This document shows positions 15,021 through 24,994 of a stretch of DNA of 64,000 nt, one piece after another. Position 1 is the first letter of the stretch; each line of letters opens with the position of its first letter. The translations under genes were made by a program, and so were the position numbers. Below the pieces are notes generated by a model, which was given only the letters and a program-made list of their open reading frames with translations, was not told the DNA's origin and made no database searches. The stretch covers positions 59,231-123,230 of the forward strand of contig JAYUKX010000104.1 in the NCBI GenBank assembly GCA_043764095.1, given 5' to 3'. The DNA is from M3007 sp043764095. GTDB lineage: Bacteria; Bacteroidota; Bacteroidia; Chitinophagales; Saprospiraceae.

Positions 15021-16967
15021 ATGAATCTCAAAGTTTATTTAGGAATACTCGTTGCTGTTTTTTTAAGATGTAACTATCAGAAGGATGAAATATTATTTCC
15101 AATTTATGAAAATAACAGAATTGGTTTTATCAATAACAAAGGTTGGTTAGTCATTGAACCCCAATTTAGGAGTGCAGGTGATTTTTCAGAGGGGTTAGCC
15201 GCCGCTCGCGTTAATGGAAATTACGGGTTTATAGATAAAACAGGTCAATTTATTATCGAACCTAAATTTGAATTTGCAACCGATTTCAAAGAGGGATATG
15301 CAATTGTTTATAATGGAAATAAACCTTTTTTTGTCGATAAAAAAGGGAACGAGCCTTTTATCACAAATTTTAACAAATTAGAACCTTTTGAAAATGGGCG
15401 ATCATTGGTTACTACATTGTCTGAAAAGATGGGTATGATAGATAAACAAGGAAAATTAGTGATTGATACAATATATGCTAAAGTTGAAAGAGTTGAAAGT
15501 CACTTATTCTATGTTAAAAATATTAGAAAAAATGAAGAAGCAGCAGTGGGGTTAATGGACAGTTTAGGTCGTTTTGTTGTGCCTTTTGGCAAATTTCAGC
15601 AGATTGGCTTATTTAATGAAGGTTTTGCAAAAGTGGTGACTTCTCCTAAAAAGGTAGACCGTACTGGCGAAAGTGGACAAACTGGTTTTATTAATGCCGA
15701 CGGTAATATTCTTTTTTTAAGGCAGGATAACCTCAAAGAAGGTTGTATTTTTGGGGATATGTATAATGGTGTTGCAGAGATGAAATTTTATAAATATTGG
15801 ATACCCGAAGAAGAGGGAATTGAGTATTCATCAGAAAAAGAATATGAAGGTTTTGTCAATATAAATGGATCCGTGGTTTTTAAGGATACTTCTATTACGA
15901 GGGTAACCAATTTTTCAAATGGAAGAGCATTTATAATGAATAAAGATTTTGAATATTATTTGATTGATCGAAATTTTCAGAAAGTAACGGCGCAAAAATT
16001 TGAAGATGTTACAACTGGATTTGATAAAGGCTTTGCTTTTGTAAAGGTTTCTGGCTATAATGACTATGGCTTGATTGATACAAATGGAAATTTTGTATTT
16101 CAACCTCAATTTCGCATTACCCATAATTCTGGCATATTAGGTAATTACTTTTTTTTCGGTATAGATAGTCCAACTGAAAAAAATAAGTATAGAATCTTAT
16201 ATGGCATAGCAAACGTGTCGGGAAAAATAATGGTACAACCACTTTTTGAATACTTTGATCCTAATGGGTTTATTGATGGACTATTGAAAGTGATGATTGA
16301 CGGTAAATTGAGTTATATCGATCGAAAGGGGGTAATCATTTGGCAGGAACAAAAAAATAAGTCTATTGAGGATTTCAATATTACATACAAGAAAGATGGT
16401 CATTTTCATGCCCTTTCAGCGCTTAACACAAATGATTATTATCGCTTCGATTCCGCCTATAGTGTGCCAAAACCTATCACATCCGAACTGGATTTCCCTA
16501 AAAATAAATTGGCTATAGTCTTAAATATTAATGATGTGGGATTGTATGATAATAAGTGGAATGGGTATAAACTGTATATTTCTAATTTAAGCAATAAGTC
16601 TGTCAGTTTTCAAGCACAAGACTATCGCCTAAATATGAAGATACAAGCGCAAAACATAAAAGGTGATTGGCAAGATATAGAAAGTTTGCCGAATAGTTGG
16701 TGTGGTGTTAGTTATCACACGCTTACACTAAAAAATGCATACTATTGGGATTTCATGATCCCTAAATATAATGGTGATTTTGCTACAAGACTAAGGGTTC
16801 AACTTGAATATAATAACTCAGATTCAAGTGATGAACCTGGAAAAGATGTTTACACTAAACCAATAACAATATACAGTAGGGAGTTTGAGGGCGGTGTGAA
16901 TTTATCACAATTTTGGAGGGAGCAAACACCTGCTCCGAATGGGGTTTTAGATACCTACAACCAATAG
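15021..16967 (+). CDS. WG-repeat exported protein
   Basis: A 648-aa product from the ATG at 15021. An earlier in-frame ATG (14898) gives a 41-residue non-hydrophobic extension and is rejected. Residues 1-17 form a hydrophobic leader (MNLKVYLGILVAVFL) followed by Arg-Cys; the Cys could be lipidated, but Arg before it is unusual for a lipobox. Then come about ten WG-type repeats such as 'RIGFINNKGWLVIEPQFRSA', 'NYGFIDKTGQFIIEPKFEFA' and 'DYGLIDTNGNFVFQPQFRIT'. The C-terminal ~180 residues ('YKLYISNLSNKSVSFQAQDY', 'LRVQLEYNN') form a separate beta-rich domain. WG proteins are thought to mediate interactions; no enzyme activity is known. Coding DNA is more AT-rich than the neighbours. It ends 4 bp from the convergent lipoprotein gene. 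Confidence 0.85.
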   Translation: MNLKVYLGILVAVFLRCNYQKDEILFPIYENNRIGFINNKGWLVIEPQFRSAGDFSEGLAAARVNGNYGFIDKTGQFIIEPKFEFATDFKEGYAIVYNGNKPFFVDKKGNEPFITNFNKLEPFENGRSLVTTLSEKMGMIDKQGKLVIDTIYAKVERVESHLFYVKNIRKNEEAAVGLMDSLGRFVVPFGKFQQIGLFNEGFAKVVTSPKKVDRTGESGQTGFINADGNILFLRQDNLKEGCIFGDMYNGVAEMKFYKYWIPEEEGIEYSSEKEYEGFVNINGSVVFKDTSITRVTNFSNGRAFIMNKDFEYYLIDRNFQKVTAQKFEDVTTGFDKGFAFVKVSGYNDYGLIDTNGNFVFQPQFRITHNSGILGNYFFFGIDSPTEKNKYRILYGIANVSGKIMVQPLFEYFDPNGFIDGLLKVMIDGKLSYIDRKGVIIWQEQKNKSIEDFNITYKKDGHFHALSALNTNDYYRFDSAYSVPKPITSELDFPKNKLAIVLNINDVGLYDNKWNGYKLYISNLSNKSVSFQAQDYRLNMKIQAQNIKGDWQDIESLPNSWCGVSYHTLTLKNAYYWDFMIPKYNGDFATRLRVQLEYNNSDSSDEPGKDVYTKPITIYSREFEGGVNLSQFWREQTPAPNGVLDTYNQ

Positions 16968-16971
16968 ACCC

Positions 16972-17754
16972 CTACTTCCCCTCCCGCTTAAACACCAATT
17001 TTATACCCGATTCCACCGATTCCACCACAAATAACTTTTGCGCCAAACTTACCACGCGGTAATTGAGTGTTTTATCGCCCAATTGGATCAGCAGTTTTTG
17101 AGTTCGGTGCTCGTGCAGCCATTTGCCACGAGCCGTTTTGCCGCCCATGCGAAGGGTAAAAGTAGATGGTTTTGTAAAGGTCCAAACTTGCTCCTTTGCA
17201 CCCTCTTTGATCTTATCTAGGTCGTAACCCGACATCTGTTGGTGCTGGATCGAACTGAGTTTCCAGACACCCGTAAAAGGAATCGTATCCAAATTAATGG
17301 CAGGTGGGATCAAACTAGACTCAAATTGGGAGGCTGCTTTCATAAACTCGAGCCGCTTGAACTCATAATGGATACCGTTTTCGACATTGACCAATGTCAT
17401 TGAATCGTTGGTATGGTACTGAATATCGTAGAAATTATTGTAATTACCCGTAATGGTTAATTGTTGTTGGTCTTTGTTCCAGCGGTAATTGGCCACAATT
17501 TCCTCTCCAAGATTGCTTTTGCGCTTAAATTCCTCCTTAAATTGCCCATTGCCATTGAATGTCCAATGCGCACCAAATTCCAACAACATCATAGCGTTGG
17601 TGGCATCGGGGTTGATGGATGTGTTACAGGTGGTACCAGTTACTTCCCATTTGCCCACAATGTCCAATGGGCGAGGAGGCTGTGGCGGCGGCGTGGGCGA
17701 AGAACATGCCACGACATAAAGCAGCAGCGTTAAAGTAAATATTTTTTTCATCAT
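16972..17754 (-). CDS. Lipoprotein with two lipocalin-like domains
   Basis: A 260-aa product. The leader MMKKIFTLTLLLYVVACSS has a good lipobox (VVAC), so it should be lipidated at Cys17 and anchored in a membrane. A Pro-rich linker (PTPPPQPPRPLDIVG) is followed by two domains with the lipocalin-like pattern: 'IVGKWEVTGTTCNTSINP' ... 'WTFNGNGQFKEEF' ... 'NYRWNKDQQQLTITGNYNNF', then 'FTGVWKLSSIQHQQMSGYDL' ... 'GKWLHEHRTQKLLIQLGDKT'. Family members of this size are usually single-domain, so this is a duplicate fold. Ligand unknown. It converges with the WG gene, 4 bp apart. Confidence 0.8.
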   Translation of the reverse strand: MMKKIFTLTLLLYVVACSSPTPPPQPPRPLDIVGKWEVTGTTCNTSINPDATNAMMLLEFGAHWTFNGNGQFKEEFKRKSNLGEEIVANYRWNKDQQQLTITGNYNNFYDIQYHTNDSMTLVNVENGIHYEFKRLEFMKAASQFESSLIPPAINLDTIPFTGVWKLSSIQHQQMSGYDLDKIKEGAKEQVWTFTKPSTFTLRMGGKTARGKWLHEHRTQKLLIQLGDKTLNYRVVSLAQKLFVVESVESGIKLVFKREGK

Positions 17755-17848
17755 TAACGCAAAGATAGTAATACATGAAATATTTGACTAGAAAAGGTAC
17801 GAAAACTACTTATTATTCGTTACAATAGTACATCTAATTCAGGTGTAT

Positions 17849-17936
17849 TAGACATTATACGGAATTAGTTTCGTATCCTGAGAATGGTTAGTTTTTGCCA
17901 AATCTTCGTTAAATTTTTCGCCGAAAATACCCCATT
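17849..17936. repeat. Dispersed repeat family F, copy 1
   Basis: About 88 bp (from TAGACATTATACGGAATTAG) that matches 24789-24877 at roughly 80 percent by eye, in the same orientation. It sits in the 392-bp gap before tamB. No inverted ends were seen. Confidence 0.65.
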
Positions 17937-18092
17937 TCGACTGCAAAATTTGCCTTGATTTGACAAAAAAAGTCCTCATTTCAACATTACGGCTTTAATT
18001 CCGTTTAGTATCTATTATTCAATTAAAGCTAAGATTCAGCAATAGATTGACTTATTCGTCTAAACAATCGAATATTTCCTACTACAAAATGT

Positions 18093-18100
18093 TATCTTTG
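18093..18100 (+). promoter_or_regulatory. -7 box (TATCTTTG) for tamB
   Basis: TATCTTTG is a TAnnTTTG match, 46 nt before the ATG at 18147. Confidence 0.45.
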
Positions 18101-18146
18101 CCGCCCCAAGTATTTTATTTGAATAATTTTTTTCATATTTTCGTAC

Positions 18147-21100
18147 ATGAGTGATATTAATCCACAAGAACAGGCTAAAATACCGGAGTTGCCACGCCCC
18201 GGCAAGCTGCTGCTTTTTCTTGGTGTACTGCTCAAAATATGGCGAAGAATTGAGAATATTGCCTTTGTATTGGTGCTGTTGCTGATTACACTTTATTTTG
18301 TATTGCAATCTGCTTGGGTGCAAAACTGGCTAATAACAAAGGTTTCTTCCTATCTTTCTGAGGAATTAAATACGACAGTGCGGGTAGGGCATGTGGATAT
18401 TGCTTTTTTTGATAAATTGTCTTTAGAGCAGGTCTATATTCAAGATTTAAATGGAGATACGTTAATGTATGCGGGTCAGTTGACAGCGGGTGTACACGAC
18501 AATTTTTTTACAGCAATCTATAACAAACTAGAATTTACGGACATTAGCCTCAATAATGCTCGGTGTTATTTGAAGCGCAATGATGGTGAACGTTCGTTCA
18601 ACTATGAGTTTCTGCTGGCGTATTTCTCAGGTTCAAAAGATAACAAACCGAAGAAAAAGAAAACGCCGTTTAGCGTCAGAGTCCGCAATTTTAGGATCAA
18701 TGATGTTGTATTTATTCAAGATAATAAGGCCAATGGCAAAAAAATAGCCGTATGGGTTCCAAAAGCACTGGTACAAATCAATAATTTGGATTTACCGTCC
18801 AAACGTGCTGATATTGAATTGGTGGAAGTTTCGGGACTGCGCTTTGATTACCAAGAAAACGAACCAAAACCTTTTTTGCAGGCGGGAGATATTGCGCCTA
18901 TTGTAAAAGATACTGCGCAAAATAGCCTACCCTCCGAACCATTTTTATTCCAAATCAACCGCATAAAATTAGAAGGTAGTGTGGTGGCGGTTGATCGTTA
19001 TCGGACTTCTGCGGCCAAAACTACACCTGAGCATATCATCGACTTCAATCACTTGTTGGTTCATGGTATTGCGTTGGAAGCAGATAGCATCAGGTTCAAT
19101 TCTGATTTGATGTTTAATGGCCGATTACAACATTTTGCAGCAGCAGAGCAATCTGGTTTTGCCATTCAGCATTTCGGCGCCAATAGGGTAGTGGTGGATA
19201 CCAATATGATGGGCTTATTTGGGATGGAACTGAATACCGAACATACCCATTTGAGCGATACTATCTTGTTCAAATACAAGCGTTTAAATGATTTTAAGCG
19301 GTTCAATAACGATGTTTATCTCGAAGCACACTTAAAAAAAGGATCTGTTTTTCATCCCTACGATTTGGCGTATTTCCAGCAATCTATTGCTGATAATTCG
19401 ATGTTAAAAAAGAATCAAGACCTTGATATTGAACTATCGGGTACGATCAAAGGCAAAATTAACAGATTGGATGGTCGAGGTATCGAACTGAAAGTAGATA
19501 AAAATACTTTTATGGCTTTCGATTTTGACGGTGATGACCTCACTAAAGGCAAGGACGTAATGCGCCTCGAATTTGATTTCAAACGGATGCAGGTGGATAT
19601 GGAAACGGTTCGGAAATTTGTTCCATCGGGCAAAATTCCGGCAGAAGTAGCAAAATTGGGTAGTGTATCATACGTTGGTATTTATAACATGTTTTTTGGT
19701 ACCAATCACGTATTGCAAGGAAAATTAAAAACCAATTTGGGATCGGGTGACTTGGATATGAACCTAGATTTGTCGGGCGGACGAGAAAAAGCGACTTATT
19801 CCGGCAAGTTAAATATGCACCAATTTGATTTGAGCGCGCTCACAGGGAATAAATCATTGGGCAAAACTTCTTTCAATGTTAGTATTTTGAAAGGTTCTAA
19901 AGGTTTGACCAAAAACAGTATGAAAGCCAATATCATTGGGCGGGTTGACACATTTACCTACAATGGATACAATTATAAGTCGTTGGTAATCAATGGAACC
20001 GTTAGCGAATCTTTATTTGAGGGGACAATGGGTATCACCGATCCGAATATCGATTTTGACTTTGATGGTAAAGTAAATTTGAGGGATACTACCCCGATTT
20101 ATGTCTTCAAGGCGCGATTGAGAAGGTTAGATTTGGGTAAACTCAATTTTACAAAAGAAGACCTGGTGGTGTCGGCACTACTCGATAATGTAAGGTTAAC
20201 CGGTGCTAATATTGCCGATTTAGGGGGTGTTGCTACGGTTTCCAATATCAAAATTGTACAAAAAACAGGGGATAAAACTTACGAACATTTGATCGATTCG
20301 ATTCGCTTTGAGTCTAATTTTCAAACACAAACATTCCGGCATTTTGCGCTCCGATCAGATTTTTTAGCGGCTAGTATTGACGGCAATTTTACATTGAGCA
20401 AAGTACCGCAGCGGTTCTTGCAATTGCTCAGCCATTATTATCCTAAATTGGCCAGTCACCTCAAATTACCCGCCTACGATTCTACTGAAAACCTAGATTT
20501 ATACCGTTTCGGGTTATATATCAATAATACCAAAAACCTCACCAAACTAATTGATAGTCAATTGGATACGGTTAAAAATGTTTCTATTGGCGGGCAAGTT
20601 GACGGACGAAATGGTATTACTGAAATGTATGCGCACGTTCCTATTATCAATTATGGTGGCCGTGAATTTAAAAATATTGTTTTCAATTGGAGGAGCGAAC
20701 GCAATAAGGCATTCCTCAAAATGAGCTTGCCTCAAATAAAACTTTCTAAAAAATATACCATCAACGGTATCAATATTACCGCAAAAATAAAGGATGATGT
20801 TGCCAATTTGGAACTGGTCAGTAATGACCTCACCAATGGTGTAAAAAGCGTTAACCTCAAAGGCGAAATGAGTGTAGCCGACTCGCTCTGGCAGGTAAAA
20901 ATTATCGATTCTAAATTTGACCTTTTTGGGTTGAAATGGTCGATTGAAAAAGATAATTATATCCGATTTGGTCCCAAATACGTCGATATTAAAAACCTCG
21001 AACTCTCCAATGGGCTTCGGCGTATTATCCTAGAAGGCCGGAACAATGGCAAAGGGCTTAACCTCATTTTGTCCAATTTCGACCTTAGTTTCGTCAATGA

Positions 21101-23144
21101 AGTAGTGCCAACACGTGGCCTCACCTACCGCGGCAATCTCTCGGATTTTGGTCTTACCATTGATAATGTATTTACAATGGAAGGCATCGAATTGGGCGTT
21201 GCAACGGATACTGTTTTTGTAAATAACCAACCGTATGGGCGTATTGACGGAACGGGTAGTCTCGCCGATCTGAAGCATCCTTTTGAGTGGAATGTATCGT
21301 CGCACGACCCTGGTTTTAACTTGAATACTACTGGCGCATGGCTGTTTAGTGGCACTACTCCACAGTCTTCTAAATATGCACCTAAGTTGCTTAATGTCAA
21401 CGATTTATACTCAAAAATTTCTGCCTCAAAATTCCCAATGAGTATCATTAAGCAGTTTATTTCGGGGATTTCAAAAGTAGAAGGACAGTTTGATTTAGAA
21501 ACCGTCGTAGATGCAAAGATTAAGGGAAAATCGACCGAAATTGGGTTGGATGGGTATGGTATTATTCGGGAAGGCGGGTTTGTAATGGACTATTTGAACA
21601 CCCCGTTTTATATTAAAAATCAAAAAGTACTGCTTACAGATGATCAAATTTGGGCAGATGGCGATACCATTTACGATGCCACTAAAAGGAATATGGCCTT
21701 TATTAAAGGAGGGTTAAGGCATAACTTATTCAAGCAATGGAAAATTGAATGTGAAGTGCGATCTCCAAATAGTAATTTTGTTTTGTTGGATACTAAAAAA
21801 ATCAATAACCCAACTTATTACGGGAAAGGTGTGGGCAAATTTGTGGCTACTTTTGGAGGTACATTTTCAAAAACCGATATTAAAGTGGATGCCACTACAG
21901 GCTTGGGTTCAAAGTTAAGTATCCCTATTACCACCGAATCGGAATCGAAAGAGGCTAATTTTATCAAATTTAAATCAAAAGTTAAGGATAATTTGCCCAA
22001 TACGCCAACGCCCATCTTAAAACAAAGCAAATTCTCGGCCAGTGAATTGAAAGGGCTCAACATTGAGATGAACTTAACGCTAACCGAACAAGCCGAAATT
22101 CAAATCATTTTTGACGAGGCTGCTGGTGATATTATTACGGGTTGGGGGAATGGCGATATTTCTATCCTGATGGATCGCGATGGCGAATTTAAAATGTATG
22201 GCAATTATACTTTTGATCGCGGTGAATATTTGTTTACGCTACTGGCTGTAAACAAACCATTTAAAATGAAAAAAGGCGGTACGCTGGCTTGGTATGGCGA
22301 TCCCTATGATGCACAAATAGATATTACCTCCACTTATCGGGAAAATACACCTTTAACCAACTTGTTACAGGACGAGTTGGCTATTTTGGGAGCCGATAAT
22401 AGTTTGGCACAGTTGGCCAATAATTCCACCCCAGTAGATGTTATCATGCGCCTAACGGATAATCTGTTCAAACCTACGATCACTTTCGATTTTGACTTTC
22501 CCAATATTTCGCCGCAGTTAAAATCTTATGTGGACAACAAAAAACGTATTTTGGACCAAGATGTAAGCGAGATTAGCCGACAGGTTTTTGGCCTGCTGCT
22601 GTTTGGGATATTCCTGCCGCCAGACTCCTTTTTGCCTCAGAGTAATGAGGCTAAATTTAGTACGTTAACACAGTTTGTTGGTAGCCAATTATCGAGATAT
22701 GTCTCTGGTTTGGCCTCTGAGTTATTAGGTGGTTCGGTATCCAATCTGGATATTAATATTGATTATCAAAACAATAGCGTTTTTGGACCTAATGGGGCAG
22801 GGGCATCAGAAGCACGTGATTTGTTGGTGCGTATGCGCAGTTCGTTCGCCGATGATCGTATCACGATTCAAGTGGGTTCTCAGTTTGGTTTAGGCACTAA
22901 TTCAAGCACTCCTTATGCGAATAATAGTGGTTTTCAGGGCGAAGACGTGGCTGTAGAATTCCAACCATTGAACAACCGTAAATGGAAATTACGCGTTTAT
23001 CAACGGTGGGAACCCAATAGCAATAGCCTTGAAAGCGACTTCCGTAATAGTGTAGGCGTTGGTGTTACGTTTTCTAAGGATTTCGATAATTACAACGATA
23101 TGATGAAGGGGATTCGAAAATGGCGCGAAAAACGAAAAAAATAA
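18147..23144 (+). CDS. tamB: TamB/DUF490 translocation and assembly module protein
   Basis: A 1665-aa protein. The only membrane segment is near the N-terminus (residues about 34-52, 'NIAFVLVLLLITLYFVLQSA'), followed by an AsmA-like start ('LSEELNTTVRVGHVDIAFFD') and more than a thousand residues of beta-strand-rich repeats. The C-terminal DUF490 region spans about 1230-1640 ('AEIQIIFDEAAGDIITGWGN', 'GEYLFTLLAVNKPFKMKKGG'). Such proteins form a beta-taco bridge across the periplasm and help move phospholipids or assemble outer-membrane proteins. The size is usual for Bacteroidota TamB. The expected partner TamA/BamA-like protein is not adjacent in this window. Confidence 0.92.
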   Translation: MSDINPQEQAKIPELPRPGKLLLFLGVLLKIWRRIENIAFVLVLLLITLYFVLQSAWVQNWLITKVSSYLSEELNTTVRVGHVDIAFFDKLSLEQVYIQDLNGDTLMYAGQLTAGVHDNFFTAIYNKLEFTDISLNNARCYLKRNDGERSFNYEFLLAYFSGSKDNKPKKKKTPFSVRVRNFRINDVVFIQDNKANGKKIAVWVPKALVQINNLDLPSKRADIELVEVSGLRFDYQENEPKPFLQAGDIAPIVKDTAQNSLPSEPFLFQINRIKLEGSVVAVDRYRTSAAKTTPEHIIDFNHLLVHGIALEADSIRFNSDLMFNGRLQHFAAAEQSGFAIQHFGANRVVVDTNMMGLFGMELNTEHTHLSDTILFKYKRLNDFKRFNNDVYLEAHLKKGSVFHPYDLAYFQQSIADNSMLKKNQDLDIELSGTIKGKINRLDGRGIELKVDKNTFMAFDFDGDDLTKGKDVMRLEFDFKRMQVDMETVRKFVPSGKIPAEVAKLGSVSYVGIYNMFFGTNHVLQGKLKTNLGSGDLDMNLDLSGGREKATYSGKLNMHQFDLSALTGNKSLGKTSFNVSILKGSKGLTKNSMKANIIGRVDTFTYNGYNYKSLVINGTVSESLFEGTMGITDPNIDFDFDGKVNLRDTTPIYVFKARLRRLDLGKLNFTKEDLVVSALLDNVRLTGANIADLGGVATVSNIKIVQKTGDKTYEHLIDSIRFESNFQTQTFRHFALRSDFLAASIDGNFTLSKVPQRFLQLLSHYYPKLASHLKLPAYDSTENLDLYRFGLYINNTKNLTKLIDSQLDTVKNVSIGGQVDGRNGITEMYAHVPIINYGGREFKNIVFNWRSERNKAFLKMSLPQIKLSKKYTINGINITAKIKDDVANLELVSNDLTNGVKSVNLKGEMSVADSLWQVKIIDSKFDLFGLKWSIEKDNYIRFGPKYVDIKNLELSNGLRRIILEGRNNGKGLNLILSNFDLSFVNEVVPTRGLTYRGNLSDFGLTIDNVFTMEGIELGVATDTVFVNNQPYGRIDGTGSLADLKHPFEWNVSSHDPGFNLNTTGAWLFSGTTPQSSKYAPKLLNVNDLYSKISASKFPMSIIKQFISGISKVEGQFDLETVVDAKIKGKSTEIGLDGYGIIREGGFVMDYLNTPFYIKNQKVLLTDDQIWADGDTIYDATKRNMAFIKGGLRHNLFKQWKIECEVRSPNSNFVLLDTKKINNPTYYGKGVGKFVATFGGTFSKTDIKVDATTGLGSKLSIPITTESESKEANFIKFKSKVKDNLPNTPTPILKQSKFSASELKGLNIEMNLTLTEQAEIQIIFDEAAGDIITGWGNGDISILMDRDGEFKMYGNYTFDRGEYLFTLLAVNKPFKMKKGGTLAWYGDPYDAQIDITSTYRENTPLTNLLQDELAILGADNSLAQLANNSTPVDVIMRLTDNLFKPTITFDFDFPNISPQLKSYVDNKKRILDQDVSEISRQVFGLLLFGIFLPPDSFLPQSNEAKFSTLTQFVGSQLSRYVSGLASELLGGSVSNLDINIDYQNNSVFGPNGAGASEARDLLVRMRSSFADDRITIQVGSQFGLGTNSSTPYANNSGFQGEDVAVEFQPLNNRKWKLRVYQRWEPNSNSLESDFRNSVGVGVTFSKDFDNYNDMMKGIRKWREKRKK

Positions 23145-23154
23145 TAAAAGGACA

Positions 23155-23571
23155 CTATTCTCCCATTGTCACGCCTAACATTTTGTGATAAACCTCATCT
23201 ACCGGTTCCCAAAGTTCGATCTTGTTACCCTCTGGATCAAGGATATGAACAAATTTTCCGTACTCATAAGTTTCTATTTCATCAACGATCGTTACGCCTT
23301 CCTCTTTTAGGGCAATCACCAATGCCTCCAAGTCGGCTACGCGATAATTAACCATAAATTCCTGCTCCGAAGGCGCAAAATAGGTGGTAGTATCCTTCAT
23401 AGGACTCCAAGCCGTGTAGCCCTTTTCCGAAGGTGCACTTGCTTTTCGCCACTCAAAAGTAGTGCCGTATTGATCGGTCTGAAACCCAAGATGGGTTTCG
23501 TACCAAGCGCGCATATTATTAGGATTTTTGCATTTGAATAAAATGCCGCCCAAACCAGTTACTCTTTTCAT
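23155..23571 (-). CDS. VOC-superfamily (glyoxalase/bleomycin-resistance-like) protein
   Basis: A 138-aa protein that fits one VOC module pair: 'VTGLGGILFKCKNPNNMRAW' and 'YETHLGFQTDQYGTTFEW' in the first half, 'FMVNYRVADLEALVIALKEE' and 'VHILDPEGNKIELWEPVDEV' in the second. The usual metal-ligand positions (first His replaced by Gly-Gly-Ile here, Glu in 'IELWEP' kept) suggest that metal binding may be altered. The precise reaction is unknown. It converges with tamB, 10 bp apart, and has its own upstream region of 80 bp. Confidence 0.85.
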   Translation of the reverse strand: MKRVTGLGGILFKCKNPNNMRAWYETHLGFQTDQYGTTFEWRKASAPSEKGYTAWSPMKDTTTYFAPSEQEFMVNYRVADLEALVIALKEEGVTIVDEIETYEYGKFVHILDPEGNKIELWEPVDEVYHKMLGVTMGE

Positions 23572-23653
23572 GTTTTTAGTTAATTTAAGTAAAATAAATT
23601 TTTTTTTAAGTATTTGATTGTCAATTGTTTAGAAAAGATATTTGACCAAAATA

Positions 23654-24166
23654 TTACTTTTTCTTTAAAATGAATGCCGAAACCAAACTCATCAATAAAG
23701 CCACTGGCAATGGTTCTATAAACGTTAAAGCAACCCTGTAGAGCGGATTTTTATACATTTCCTGCATATCGGCCATTTGCGTACGCGCTAGTTCAATATC
23801 TACTTCTGGTTTGCCAGCGGCTTTCATTTTATCCAATGAGTAAGCAATATATTGTTCCATAAAATCGGGGAGAACAAACTCATACATCAGCAGCCAAGTC
23901 ACCACATAACAAGCACAAGAGATAAGAGCAATGAGGCCACCAACCTTGAATGCCTCTCCAAAAGAAATCACGCCACCGCGCTCGCGCTCGCGGAAAAGTC
24001 GCACGCCCAAATATACAAAAACCATGCTGAGGATCATCCCAGCATAGCCATATATTGCGCCATCGTCGGAGATACCATTTTTATGAATACTATATGTTGT
24101 AATGGCCATGAGTAGAGCCGAAACGGCACCCGAATAAAGTCCATAGTTGAGTATAATTTTTTTCAT
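23654..24166 (-). CDS. DUF4199 membrane protein
   Basis: A 170-aa protein with four hydrophobic segments: residues about 5-25, 38-58, 72-96 and 145-166, the last before the basic end (ILKKK). 'FREREGGVISFGEAFKVG'-like loop residues ('RERERGGVISFGEAFKVGGL') are typical of DUF4199. The function of the family is unknown. It lies downstream of a LuxR-type membrane regulator in the same direction, a common pairing, with a 120-bp gap. Confidence 0.85.
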   Translation of the reverse strand: MKKIILNYGLYSGAVSALLMAITTYSIHKNGISDDGAIYGYAGMILSMVFVYLGVRLFRERERGGVISFGEAFKVGGLIALISCACYVVTWLLMYEFVLPDFMEQYIAYSLDKMKAAGKPEVDIELARTQMADMQEMYKNPLYRVALTFIEPLPVALLMSLVSAFILKKK

Positions 24167-24286
24167 AATTAGATCGTGTTTTGATGTGAAAAGTGGTCAC
24201 AAATGACGCAATTCATCGGTTTTCAGCACTCATACTTTTGGGTGATATTGCCAATCATGCAGGTTTTCATACTTTAGTACGAGATC

Positions 24287-24736
24287 CTAAGCAATCAATT
24301 CCAGTGCTTTTGCCTTTTGAATCGCTTGGGTACGCCGTTGTACATCTAATTTGGAGAACACATTGGAAGTATGAGTTTTTACGGTATTGAGGGAAATAAA
24401 AAGGGCATCGGCAATTTGTTGGTTACTCAATCCATCGGCCATCAATTGCAATACTTCTAGTTCACGTTGGGAAATATTAAAGGCCAATATTGATTTTTCG
24501 TTGCTACTAAATGCGGGTGAAACCTGTTGGGTTTGCTCTAAATCTGGTGCTGCTTTTTTTTGAAATTTTCGGGTAAGTACCACGCCAGCCCATATTCCAG
24601 CGACACAACAAATGGCCGCAACCACGCCAGTATAAATCGATTCTGCATGCTGTAAGAACAACAAGCGGTACTGAATATATTGGAGCAGTAAAAATAAAGC
24701 ACCCAAAATAAGACCGTATAATACGATTTGTCGCAT
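24287..24736 (-). CDS. Membrane-anchored LuxR-type transcription regulator
   Basis: A 149-aa product from the ATG at 24736 (an upstream in-frame start at 24763 would overlap a palindrome). Two membrane helices occupy about 1-20 ('QIVLYGLILGALFLLLQYI') and 34-56 ('YTGVVAAICCVAGIWAGVVL'). A linker follows, then a LuxR/GerE HTH at about 85-145: 'SQRELEVLQLMADGLSNQQI', 'NTVKTHTSNVFSKLDVQRRT'. There is no receiver domain, so it is a membrane-tethered one-component regulator. It probably controls the adjacent DUF4199 gene. Confidence 0.85.
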   Translation of the reverse strand: MRQIVLYGLILGALFLLLQYIQYRLLFLQHAESIYTGVVAAICCVAGIWAGVVLTRKFQKKAAPDLEQTQQVSPAFSSNEKSILAFNISQRELEVLQLMADGLSNQQIADALFISLNTVKTHTSNVFSKLDVQRRTQAIQKAKALELIA

Positions 24737-24756
24737 AACGTAATTAGGATAAAAGG

Positions 24757-24770
24757 CGCACAAATGTGCG
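24757..24770. promoter_or_regulatory. Perfect short palindrome before the LuxR gene
   Basis: CGCACAAATGTGCG, a 6-bp perfect inverted repeat around AA, 20 nt upstream of the ATG. It may be an operator, possibly for autoregulation. The minus-strand CACATTTG could also be a degenerate -7 box. Confidence 0.35.
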
Positions 24771-24788
24771 GAAATTATCTGGATTGAA

Positions 24789-24877
24789 TAGACATCATAC
24801 GGAATTAGTTTTGTCTGCTGAGATAGTTAGTTTTTACCAAACTTTCGTGAAACTTGTCGCCAGAAAATATCCCATTT
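24789..24877. repeat. Dispersed repeat family F, copy 2
   Basis: Matches 17849-17936 along its length in the same orientation. It fills much of the gap between the LuxR gene and the plus-strand c-heme gene. Confidence 0.65.
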
Positions 24878-24994
24878 ACAGTTTTGATGTCATCAAGGAC
24901 TTTTATGGAGGGTCTAATCCCAAAAAACAGTTAGAAAGTTCAACTGATTTACTATATTTGCGGTATAATTTTTCATGAACTTTGTGATAATTGA

